Part shown: piece by piece, positions 23,386 to 30,522 of the stretch
Layout of the letters: every line of letters begins with the position of its first letter
How positions within the stretch are numbered: the first letter of the stretch is position 1
Origin: Bacillota bacterium
GTDB taxonomy: Bacteria; Bacillota; Clostridia; Christensenellales; Aristaeellaceae
Length of the DNA: 38,631 nt
Assembly (NCBI GenBank): GCA_023416585.1
Contig: JAEZHM010000160.1
Location: 1-38,631, forward strand
Reading direction: 5' to 3'
Program-made: the position numbers and the translations under genes
The notes under the pieces: model-generated
Database searches by the model: none
What the model was told of the DNA's origin: nothing
The model's input: only the letters and a program-made list of their open reading frames with translations

Positions 23386-24225
23386 TTACTTAATACCCGA
23401 AATAACGATTCCCTTGACGATATACCTTTGGAAGATGAGGAACACCACGATGGGCGGCAGCGCGGCAATGGCGGAGCCGGCCAGCACCACGCCGTAGGAT
23501 GTGCTGTACATGTTGTTGTAAGACCTGATCACCTGCATCACCTGCATGTACTTGCTGCTGGTTACTGTCATGGCCGGCCAAAGGAAGCTGTTCCAGTAGC
23601 CCAGGAAAGCGCCCGTACCCATGATGACGTAAGGCGATTTGGCATTGGGGATAAAGATGCTCAGAAAAATGCGGAACCGGCTGGCGCCATCGATCAGCGC
23701 CGCCTCTTCGGTGGCCATTGGCATGTTCAGGAAAAACTGCCGGAAGAAAAAGATGGAATAGGCGCTGGCAAGCCCAGGCAGTATCAGTACAGCGTAGGAG
23801 TCCAGCATGCCTAAAGAATTGACCACCACGAAAGACGTAATCAGAATGGTGATGCCGGGAATGTACATGGTGAATATGGTTGTCCGCCAAAGCACGCGCT
23901 TGAACTTAAAGTCCAGCCGCGCATAGGCGTAGGCGGCCATGGAGTTGATGGTCACGGCGAGCAATGATGCGGTGACGGCCACAAAGGCACTGGAGGCCAT
24001 GGATTGCAAAAAAGGATACGATGTGTCTGTAAACAGCTTTTGAATATTTTCCGTCACCCAGACAGAGGGGAAAAAGCGAAGCGGGTTGGCTTTTAAAACT
24101 TCTTTGCCCGTCTTGAAGGCGGAAATGCCCATCCACAGCAGCGGGAAGAGCGACAGGGCGGTCACCAGCAGGGCGATGGCGGTAAATATTGCAGTAATGC
24201 TTTTTCGGGCGCGGTTGACTGACAT
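23386..24225 (-). CDS. CUT1 sugar ABC transporter permease (MalG-like), 279 aa
   Basis: Six TM segments are visible. The EAA loop (EEAALIDGASRFRIFLSIFIP) contacts the ATPase, and the C-terminal YIVKGIVISGIK end is typical of the MalG side of carbohydrate uptake systems. AGGAGG precedes the ATG, 18 nt after the stop of the partner permease. It pairs with that permease and with the binding protein encoded further upstream. No ATPase gene is present in the window beside it, so a shared MsmX-type ATPase is expected. Confidence 0.93.
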   Translation of the reverse strand: MSVNRARKSITAIFTAIALLVTALSLFPLLWMGISAFKTGKEVLKANPLRFFPSVWVTENIQKLFTDTSYPFLQSMASSAFVAVTASLLAVTINSMAAYAYARLDFKFKRVLWRTTIFTMYIPGITILITSFVVVNSLGMLDSYAVLILPGLASAYSIFFFRQFFLNMPMATEEAALIDGASRFRIFLSIFIPNAKSPYVIMGTGAFLGYWNSFLWPAMTVTSSKYMQVMQVIRSYNNMYSTSYGVVLAGSAIAALPPIVVFLIFQRYIVKGIVISGIK

Positions 24226-24243
24226 CCTGATGCCTCCTTCCTA

Positions 24244-25161
24244 TCAGCCGTCCTGGGCTTTTTCAGATCCTATGAGGGTAAATACGACGCTGTTAAGCAA
24301 ACCTATGACCACCATCAGGCAAAGCGCGGCCGCTACGGTGTAGCCCATGGTATAGTCGGGTGTCTTGAAGTTGTTGTAAATGTAGATCATGGGGGTAAGC
24401 GTGCTGTTCACAGGCCCGCCCGTGCCGTTCATCATCATATAGGGCAGGTCAAACATCTGTAATGTTCCTGTCATCATATTGATGGTGACCAGGATGAATA
24501 CATTCTTAAGAGACGGGATGGTGATGCGGGTCAGCTTGGTAAAGGCGTTGGCCCCATCCACCTCGGCCGCCTCATAATAGCTTTGCGGTATGTTTTGCAG
24601 CCCCGCGTACATCACCAGGGAGTTGTAGCCAAAACCCAGCCACAACACGGCGACGGACACGGAAATCTTGGCCAGCCCCGGCTCCGCAAGGAAACCGATG
24701 CGCTTTCCGCCAAGCTGGCGCACAAGAAAGTTTAATATGCCACCCTGGTAATTGAAGATGAACAGAAAGATGACGGAGGCCACAATGCCCGAGATCACAG
24801 TGGGCACATAGACGGCCGTCTTTGCATAGGCGCCGAGCCGGGGTGCCATGCCCTTCAATACATGGGCGAACAAAAAGGATGCTGCAATCTGGGTGGGAAT
24901 GATCACAGCCGCGAACCACAAGATATTGCCTAAAGATTGCCTGAATAACTGATTTTGAAGCACCGTGCCGAAATTTTTAAGACCTATGAAGTTGCTGCCC
25001 GCGTAAAACTTCCAGTCGGTAAAGCTCTTTTCCAGCGCCATGAACAGGGGTACCAGCACGAATATCCCCAGCATAACGATGGAAGGCAGAATCATCAGGT
25101 AAGCCGTCCAGTGATCCATCCGCCTGGTAGCGCTGCGGGATGTGGCCTTTGCCTGCGCCAT
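24244..25161 (-). CDS. CUT1 sugar ABC transporter permease (MalF/UgpA-like), 305 aa
   Basis: A short cytosolic N-terminus (SATRRMDHWTAYLMILPS) and six TM segments, with the EAA loop YYEAAEVDGANAFTKLTRIT near residues 200-220. This is the pattern of the first permease in CUT1 operons. It partners the permease at 23386-24225 and the binding protein at 25237-26529. The start has AGAGGGTG upstream. A strong hairpin sits between the binding-protein gene and this gene, which probably lowers permease expression relative to the binding protein. Confidence 0.93.
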   Translation of the reverse strand: MAQAKATSRSATRRMDHWTAYLMILPSIVMLGIFVLVPLFMALEKSFTDWKFYAGSNFIGLKNFGTVLQNQLFRQSLGNILWFAAVIIPTQIAASFLFAHVLKGMAPRLGAYAKTAVYVPTVISGIVASVIFLFIFNYQGGILNFLVRQLGGKRIGFLAEPGLAKISVSVAVLWLGFGYNSLVMYAGLQNIPQSYYEAAEVDGANAFTKLTRITIPSLKNVFILVTINMMTGTLQMFDLPYMMMNGTGGPVNSTLTPMIYIYNNFKTPDYTMGYTVAAALCLMVVIGLLNSVVFTLIGSEKAQDG

Positions 25162-25193
25162 ACGTTCACCCTCTTTTCATAAAGATACGGAAA

Positions 25194-25222
25194 CCGGGAG
25201 CGGGCGGAGTGCCCGCCCCCGG
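25194..25222 (-). promoter_or_regulatory. Intercistronic stem-loop between binding-protein and permease genes
   Basis: CCGGGGGCGGGC/GCCCGCTCCCGG on the minus strand, with one mismatch and a 5-nt loop, and no T run. Such hairpins usually stabilise the upstream mRNA so that the binding protein is made in excess. Confidence 0.65.
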
Positions 25223-25236
25223 CCAAAGAGGATGCC

Positions 25237-26529
25237 TTATTGCGGCTTTTTGCTGGCGTAGTCGTTGGAAGTAATAAAGAGGTTGATATTGTCCGCAGCG
25301 GCTTTCAGCGCATCCTCGGGGGTAGCGCCGTTGACGATCACCTCGCCCATGGCGGTGAGCATATGGGCGCTGACATCCCAGGCGTACAGGGGCTCGCTGA
25401 TGGCATTGGGGATGATCTGGGAGGAAATAATCTTCATCCACTCGTCATCCTTGGCGGCGGTGTTGGTGGTCAGATATTCGTCTACAGACTTGCGGGGAGA
25501 ATACTTGGAGAAGTTGGCGGCCTCAAAGAAGGAAGCAGCGCGGGCGGGATCGGAGCCTAAGAGCCAGGTGATGTAGGACGCGGCGCCCTCAGGCTGCTTG
25601 GCCTTGGCGTCAACAACGTACGTCCAGCCGCCGATGGTAGAGTGGAAGGGGCTGCCGTCCTTGGTGGGAGCAGGGGCAACACCAATCTTATCTTTCATAT
25701 CGGGATATTCATTCAAAATGGCCCCAATGCCCCAGGAACCAGAGAATGTCATGGCCACGCTGCCGTCGCCGATGAAGCGGGCAGACTCGTTATAGTTGCC
25801 AAGAGCCTGCGCGGGAACGGCTTCGGTTGCATACAGGTCCTTCATAAAGGTCAACAGATCTACATAACCCTGATCCTGGCAATCCGCCTTGGACCAGTCA
25901 TCGGAGATGGGCCAGTGGCCGGCTGCGGTGTTCTCCCAGCCCCACATGGACCACTCATAGTTGAAGGTAGAACCGTATTCCATATCGCCGGTAACAAGCT
26001 TCTTCGCCGCGTCGGTGAATTCCGCCCAGGTCTTGGGGGGCTCTTTGTAGCCGGCGGCTTCCAGCAGGTCTTTGCGGTAGTACATGACCACAGCGGGTTC
26101 CACCATCTGTGGATAGGCGTACTTCTTGCCGTTTAAGGATACCATGTCCAAAACGTTGGGATAAACGTCATCCCAGGCTTCCTTAGGAATCAAGTCGTCC
26201 AAAGGCATATACAGCTCTTGGCTGGCGCCCCAGGGAAGAGCACCGTAGTTCATGAGCATCATGTCTGGCATGGTGCCGGCGGCACGGGCGGCGGAGACTT
26301 TCTCATCCCACGCGGCGCCGTCTATGAATTCCTGAGTGATGAAATATTTCTGACTGGGGTCGGCATTGAATTCCGCTACCTGTGCCTCGCACCAGGCTCT
26401 GTTCCAGTCCTCAAAAATGCGGTTCCAAAGGGTGACTTCCGTTTTCCCTTCTGTAGTGGCCAGCGCCCCCATGGGCAAAAGAGACAGGGCCATCAGAAGT
26501 ACAAGGGTCAATGCAACCATCCGTTTCAT
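25237..26529 (-). CDS. Extracellular sugar-binding protein (ABC family 1), 430 aa
   Basis: The N-terminal signal (KRMVALTLVLLMALSLLPMG then ALA-TTEGK) appears to be a signal-peptidase-I type, with no lipobox cysteine. The mature part shows the type-1 solute-binding fold: EVTLWNRIFEDWNRAWCEAQ opening, GTMPDMMLMNYGA, MVEPAVVMYYRKDLLEAAGYKEPPKTW and MTFSGSWGIGAI. Aromatic residues abound, as for oligosaccharide binders. In Gram-positive bacteria such proteins are normally lipid-anchored, so the missing cysteine is unusual. GGAGG precedes the ATG. It is the second gene of the operon. Ligand by context: D-arabinan oligosaccharides. Confidence 0.92.
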   Translation of the reverse strand: MKRMVALTLVLLMALSLLPMGALATTEGKTEVTLWNRIFEDWNRAWCEAQVAEFNADPSQKYFITQEFIDGAAWDEKVSAARAAGTMPDMMLMNYGALPWGASQELYMPLDDLIPKEAWDDVYPNVLDMVSLNGKKYAYPQMVEPAVVMYYRKDLLEAAGYKEPPKTWAEFTDAAKKLVTGDMEYGSTFNYEWSMWGWENTAAGHWPISDDWSKADCQDQGYVDLLTFMKDLYATEAVPAQALGNYNESARFIGDGSVAMTFSGSWGIGAILNEYPDMKDKIGVAPAPTKDGSPFHSTIGGWTYVVDAKAKQPEGAASYITWLLGSDPARAASFFEAANFSKYSPRKSVDEYLTTNTAAKDDEWMKIISSQIIPNAISEPLYAWDVSAHMLTAMGEVIVNGATPEDALKAAADNINLFITSNDYASKKPQ

Positions 26530-26547
26530 TTGGGTTCCCTCCTTGTA

Positions 26548-28746
26548 TTATTTCACTTCCAGCATGTATAGCGTGCGCGGGGAAAGCGTGATATCCATGG
26601 GCATCGTTTCCCCGTCATGCAGCATGCCAAAATCCATTTCTTGAGGCTGTTCCCGTTCAAAGCCGGTATACAGCGTGACCTTGCGCGCAGTGCCTGCCAT
26701 GCCAAGCGACTCAAAGCTCAGCGCAAAGGATACTTGATGGGAAGCTTTATCGGCATTGGCCAGGAACAAGGCGTATCCACCGCCAGGCGCTTCATAGGCG
26801 GAAGCCACCACCGCAGGCACCATGATTTCGCCCCGGGCCTTGTAGGATGTATCCTTCTGGCCGTGGTTGTAATGGTACCAGTCCATTTTCACCTCCGGCA
26901 AAACCATCTGCGGCACGGTGCGCATGTCACCATAGGCCCAGTAAGGATTCCCAAGCCCTGTCCTTAAAGCCGCAAAGGCTTTCAAATAAGCAGCCCTGCC
27001 CTCATCATAGGCACAGTGTTGGGGATCAAAATGGAAATAATGCTCTTCCCCGCTGTTCTCCGAGCCTTCCAGTTCTTCCATGGGGCTGTACTCATGGTTT
27101 AACTCATACAGCCCGCCCCACAGGTATACGCGGGCGGCGTTATAGAAGAACAATTCGCCAATCTCTTTGACCAGCTTGCCCCACCCATCCATGCGCACCA
27201 CCCCGTATGGATGGTAAACGAAATCGAAAAGCGGAATCATCCGGGCAAGCCCTGTTCGCATTTGCTCCCTGAAGGGATATGTTTCCAGTGTGGAGCAAGG
27301 CTGACCCCAGGCTCTTGCCTGGTAAAAGTCAAGCTGCGGAAGGAAGACTTCGTTGATCATTTCCGTGCCCAGCGGCACATAATGCCCAGCTTCCCTTAAT
27401 AGCGCTTCGCGCGTGTTTTCATAGACAACACGATAGCCTTCGGTGATTTCCCTGCCGCCGCCGACCTTGTGGTTATGGTCATCCGCCAGGCAGATTTTGA
27501 TCAGGTTATTGGCGGAAATGTCATAATACATGGCGTCCACATGGGCTTCCCGAAGCACCTGAACGTCCCGTTCCTTATGGAAGTTATTCGTAAATTCCGT
27601 GCATGGACAAAGCATATGGAAAGTATATCCGTCATGGCTGTAGGTGGGGCTGGGATACTTTTGCAGGTTTGCTTTCAACGTTTCAGGATCGCTCTTATCA
27701 AGCCCCACCAGAAAATCAAACTCAAAGGGAGCAAAGAAATCCCCGTTTTCGCGTATGGTTTTCAGGTTATTGGCATTAAAACGGGTTGGAAGCCAGTCCT
27801 GCATGGCGCCCGGTACGCTGTTGTAGAAATTCTGTTCCCTGTTCGTCCAGTCCGGTCCAAGAACATGGAAAATGGGCGTGCCAATATCCCGGCGGTAACG
27901 GTGCAGCCATTTCGTGCGGTCAAATTTCGCGTTGATGCCGAAGGTGCAGGCGCCAGTCTTCTCAAGAAGCCATTCCGCCTTGTTTTTTCGTTCATGAGCC
28001 GTGCCGTGGGCACACCAAACTTGCTTTACTGCCCACGCTTTGTACATTTGCGCGGCTTCCTCCCAGCCGCGGCCGGATGTGAACCGCACCACCACTGGAT
28101 AGGTCATGGCAATGCTTTTGCCAGGCCCGATATCTTCAAAGCCCGCCATGTGGCTGAAAGCCATTTTTCTCCCGGTTGTGTAGCAATTCAGCCATTTTTG
28201 ATGGGCCTGCCCATCCAGCGCCGCAAAGTAGAGGCCGCCCTTATTCTCTTGATAATAAGTGAAAAACTGCATGGTCGCCCCGGAGAAGCCCTCCGGATAA
28301 GGTGTAAAGCGCAGCGCGCCGTTCTCCGGGACATAGGCTGCGGGGTTTTTAAGCAGAACGCCGGTGGCGTAGGCGTGGGCCAGGCAGCCTTCCATTTTAA
28401 AGTCACGGACGTTTTCCAATATGGGGTATTCCAGCGCCCGGAAGCATTCACCTGGCTTGTTGTCAAGCGATGCCGTAAAGGAAAACCCGTCCTCAAGCAA
28501 GCGGATATCCGCTTTCACAACAGCCGTATCCATATCCCAGCAAAGGGAAAGGCCGTCTTCCGTTTGGCTATAGGTGAATGCCCCGCAACCATCCAGCAAT
28601 TGCCCGTCTTTCTCCATACGGAAGGGCGGCGGCATTTCTCCTGCATCCATGTAGGTACGGTTCCTCGAGAGATCTTCCAGCTGCAGGATGGCTCCCGTTT
28701 TCTCATCCAAGATCAGGGCGGCTGCGGAGTTTTTCAGTACTATCAT
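26548..28746 (-). CDS. DUF6259-like protein, putative cytosolic glycoside hydrolase, 732 aa
   Basis: A large soluble protein without a signal peptide. The first 230 residues look like a beta-sandwich (IVLKNSAAALILDEKTGAI onward), the middle (about 250-620) like a TIM barrel, and the end like a beta-domain (ALFLANADKASHQVSFALSF). This layout resembles DUF6259 proteins and, loosely, GH36/GH31-clan enzymes. Candidate catalytic acids at strand ends are D409 (MYYDISANN) and E462/E466 (GTEMINE), a suggestion from pattern only. It is the first gene of the operon carrying the sugar ABC transporter, GH172 and DUF4185. AGGAGA precedes the ATG at 28746. Substrate unknown. Confidence 0.7.
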   Translation of the reverse strand: MIVLKNSAAALILDEKTGAILQLEDLSRNRTYMDAGEMPPPFRMEKDGQLLDGCGAFTYSQTEDGLSLCWDMDTAVVKADIRLLEDGFSFTASLDNKPGECFRALEYPILENVRDFKMEGCLAHAYATGVLLKNPAAYVPENGALRFTPYPEGFSGATMQFFTYYQENKGGLYFAALDGQAHQKWLNCYTTGRKMAFSHMAGFEDIGPGKSIAMTYPVVVRFTSGRGWEEAAQMYKAWAVKQVWCAHGTAHERKNKAEWLLEKTGACTFGINAKFDRTKWLHRYRRDIGTPIFHVLGPDWTNREQNFYNSVPGAMQDWLPTRFNANNLKTIRENGDFFAPFEFDFLVGLDKSDPETLKANLQKYPSPTYSHDGYTFHMLCPCTEFTNNFHKERDVQVLREAHVDAMYYDISANNLIKICLADDHNHKVGGGREITEGYRVVYENTREALLREAGHYVPLGTEMINEVFLPQLDFYQARAWGQPCSTLETYPFREQMRTGLARMIPLFDFVYHPYGVVRMDGWGKLVKEIGELFFYNAARVYLWGGLYELNHEYSPMEELEGSENSGEEHYFHFDPQHCAYDEGRAAYLKAFAALRTGLGNPYWAYGDMRTVPQMVLPEVKMDWYHYNHGQKDTSYKARGEIMVPAVVASAYEAPGGGYALFLANADKASHQVSFALSFESLGMAGTARKVTLYTGFEREQPQEMDFGMLHDGETMPMDITLSPRTLYMLEVK

Positions 28747-28759
28747 GGTTGCTTCTCCT

Positions 28760-28777
28760 AATGACATCGATGTCATA
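28760..28777. promoter_or_regulatory. LacI-type operator, site B
   Basis: ATGACATCGATGTCAT (28761-28776) is a perfect 16-bp palindrome immediately upstream of the DUF6259 gene's ribosome binding site. The same 14-bp core, TGACATCGATGTCA, occurs at site D before the isomerase gene. Confidence 0.75.
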
Positions 28778-28886
28778 TCATCGACAATATATTAAGGAAG
28801 AATGTTGCATTTTTAACATGATATACCGGCTTGCCTCTGGCAATTTTATTTCGTCTTGATCACCCGGACCATTTACCGACACGCAT

Positions 28887-28938
28887 TGTGGCATCGGTAT
28901 CATATTCACATCATACATGGACGATTCATTTCTGTCAA
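28887..28938 (-). promoter_or_regulatory. Promoter and operator (site C) of the six-gene sugar operon
   Basis: TTGACA (28938-28933), 17 nt, TATGAT (28915-28910), the same -10 and spacing as the GH116 promoter. The palindrome TGTGGCATCGGTATCATA (28887-28904, plus-strand reading) covers the expected start point. The leader to the first ATG would be about 155 nt and includes site B near its end. Confidence 0.8.
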
Positions 28939-29048
28939 GCCCCGGACCGAAAATATTTAGGCCGTTCCATAAACCAAGCCAGATAGTACTGATACATAAT
29001 TGCCTCGATGCGCGTAACCTCTGAAAGCGAATCCAGCACCGCAGGCTG

Positions 29049-29123
29049 TCATCCTGAGGAACGCGGCGGCGAAGGATCTTTAAGCAGCATAAAAAACAAG
29101 ACCCTTCGCCGCGCTCAGGATGA
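29049..29123. repeat. Imperfect inverted repeat of the TCATCCTGAG type
   Basis: The left arm 29049-29080 starts TCATCCTGAG and ends AAGGATCTT. The right arm 29098-29123 is its reverse complement apart from two small insertions (GAA and GGC) and one substitution. The motif is a widespread intergenic repeat in bacteria. It lies between the LacI-type gene and the promoter of the sugar operon and may end the regulator's transcript. The remainder of 28939-29202 shows nothing else. Confidence 0.7.
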
Positions 29124-29202
29124 GCGGTTGATGTTCTGTTTTAAAAGCAGTATTCCCCGGCACATTCATTTTTGGATTGCATGAATCTATAGACCTCCAC
29201 CA

Positions 29203-30219
29203 TTAAGCATCATCTGTCCCCTCGCTGGAATTGCGGAGCGACAGCGCGGGCTGCAGCCGCACCGTCTGCTTTTCCTTTCGGCCTTTCAATATCCGTTCCA
29301 TCAAAAGCCGGGCGGCGATGTGCCCGATCTCCTCCTGCTGCATCTGCACGGAAGACAGCTGCGGTGTGGTGCATAAGGCCATTTCCGAGTCGTCCATGCC
29401 CATCAAGGCAATATCATCCGGTATACAAACCTTTTCCCTTTCGCAGATGCGCAGCGCCCCGATGGCCATCAAATCGTTGGCTACCACCAGCGCAGTAGGC
29501 GACGCGCCGGAACGCAGTATCTCTTCCATTGCTGTTTCACCGCTTTCCCTGGAGAAGTTCCCCTCCTTGAGCAGCCGCTGGTCGATAGGCACACCGCCTT
29601 CATCCATAGCCTTGACAAACCCCAAAAACCTCTCCCGGCCCGTCTGCACCGCCGTGTTGCCGCCAATGTAACCAATGCGCCTGTGGCCCTTTTTGATAAA
29701 GTGAGCGCAGGCCAGGCGGATGCCTTCATACGTGTCGATATATACGCAGTCAAACTGGTCGTTGCCCTTGGGCGACTGGTAATTGTTGGTGAGTACCACA
29801 GGCAAGCCGCAGTTGTTGACCGCGCCGATGTTTCGCTCGTTGAAGTCGAAGGAAACGAAAATCATTCCGTCGCCATACCCTTCCTGCAGGTTGCGCAGCA
29901 TCTTAAGCTCTATATCCTCCTGCCCCCTGGTATGGCAGAGAACGGGAAAATAGTTGTACTTATCCAATACGTCGGTAGCGCCCTTGATCATGCGGAAATA
30001 AAAAGGGTTATATATGTCGGGGATGCAAAACAGCACCTTGTTGGTGCGCTTGCTTTTAAGCGTTTTGGCCGCGTGGGAAGGAACATATTGAAGCCTTTGG
30101 GCCGCTTCCATGATCCTGTCATACTTTTCCTTGCTGCAATATCCCGTGCCCCGCAGCGCCCTTGCCACCGTGGAGGGGGAAACACCCACCTCCTGGGCAA
30201 TTTCATAGATGGTAGCCAT
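29203..30219 (-). CDS. LacI family transcription regulator, 338 aa
   Basis: An N-terminal LacI HTH (ATIYEIAQEVGVSPSTVARAL) and hinge helix region (QYVPSHAAKTLKSKRTNKV) are followed by a periplasmic-binding-protein-like effector domain with GYIGGNTAVQTGRERFLGF, VVANDLMAIGALR and a C-terminal MGMDDSE...TTPQLSSVQMQQEEIG. At 338 aa the length is standard. The ATG at 30219 has AGGGGG upstream. It sits between the sugar operon and the divergent isomerase operon, and five similar CG-centred palindromes flank these genes. It is therefore the predicted local repressor, with D-arabinose, D-ribulose or an arabinan oligosaccharide as possible effector. It probably represses itself through site E. Confidence 0.93.
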   Translation of the reverse strand: MATIYEIAQEVGVSPSTVARALRGTGYCSKEKYDRIMEAAQRLQYVPSHAAKTLKSKRTNKVLFCIPDIYNPFYFRMIKGATDVLDKYNYFPVLCHTRGQEDIELKMLRNLQEGYGDGMIFVSFDFNERNIGAVNNCGLPVVLTNNYQSPKGNDQFDCVYIDTYEGIRLACAHFIKKGHRRIGYIGGNTAVQTGRERFLGFVKAMDEGGVPIDQRLLKEGNFSRESGETAMEEILRSGASPTALVVANDLMAIGALRICEREKVCIPDDIALMGMDDSEMALCTTPQLSSVQMQQEEIGHIAARLLMERILKGRKEKQTVRLQPALSLRNSSEGTDDA

Positions 30220-30270
30220 ATTACCCCCTGCCTTCCCCTTTTCTCCCCTGCAAAAGTCCTTCCGGCTCCA

Positions 30271-30288
30271 TGTGGTATCGAAGCCACA
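30271..30288. promoter_or_regulatory. LacI-type operator, site E
   Basis: TGTGGTATCGAAGCCACA, a CG-centred palindrome with TGTGG/CCACA ends, lies in the leader of the LacI-type gene about 52 nt past its expected start. It suggests autorepression. Confidence 0.65.
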
Positions 30289-30346
30289 TTGGATCCGGTT
30301 AACCCCCGCCATGACACCGACAGGCCGCTGGTTGTATCTTTCTCAG

Positions 30347-30375
30347 ATAGTAACATGATTGTTGCAGGATTGCAA
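30347..30375 (-). promoter_or_regulatory. Promoter of the LacI-type gene
   Basis: TTGCAA (30375-30370), 17 nt, TACTAT (30352-30347) on the minus strand. The -35 overlaps the inverted repeat GTTGCA-ggat-TGCAAC (30361-30376), which sits between the two divergent promoters and could bind an activator. Confidence 0.65.
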
Positions 30376-30385
30376 CGTAAAACTA

Positions 30386-30414
30386 TTGACAAGACGTTCC
30401 ATTTGGCCTATCCT
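30386..30414 (+). promoter_or_regulatory. Promoter of the isomerase-kinase-dehydrogenase operon
   Basis: TTGACA (30386-30391), 17 nt, TATCCT (30409-30414). It is back to back with the LacI-gene promoter. Confidence 0.7.
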
Positions 30415-30453
30415 ACAATCATAGAAGGCGTTCAGGCATTGTTGGGTGGAAGG

Positions 30454-30471
30454 AATGACATCGATGTCACT
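30454..30471. promoter_or_regulatory. LacI-type operator, site D
   Basis: The perfect palindrome TGACATCGATGTCA (30456-30469) lies about 35 nt past the expected start of the isomerase operon and 37 nt before its ribosome binding site. Its core is identical to site B. Confidence 0.75.
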
Positions 30472-30522
30472 CCAACCTGTAAGCAGCCTGAACAGGCACT
30501 GTTCGTGAAGGAGGGTATTAAT

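Noticed and set aside
22237..23814. Open frame of 525 codons on the plus strand
   Set aside because: It is antisense to the GH172 and permease genes, which have clear family motifs, ribosome binding sites and operon spacing. The translated sequence has no recognisable domain.
27469..28761. Open frame of 430 codons on the plus strand
   Set aside because: It mirrors the DUF6259-like gene in another frame, has no plausible start signal and covers its promoter-proximal operator.
29022..29035. CcpA cre site TGAAAGCGAATCCA
   Set aside because: The right half departs from the cre consensus and it lies upstream of the strong promoter beside a repeat. The evidence is too thin.
29683..30522. Upstream in-frame extension of the fucI gene
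   Set aside because: It runs antisense through the LacI-type gene and both divergent promoters. The ATG at 30523 has a good ribosome binding site and gives the normal FucI length.
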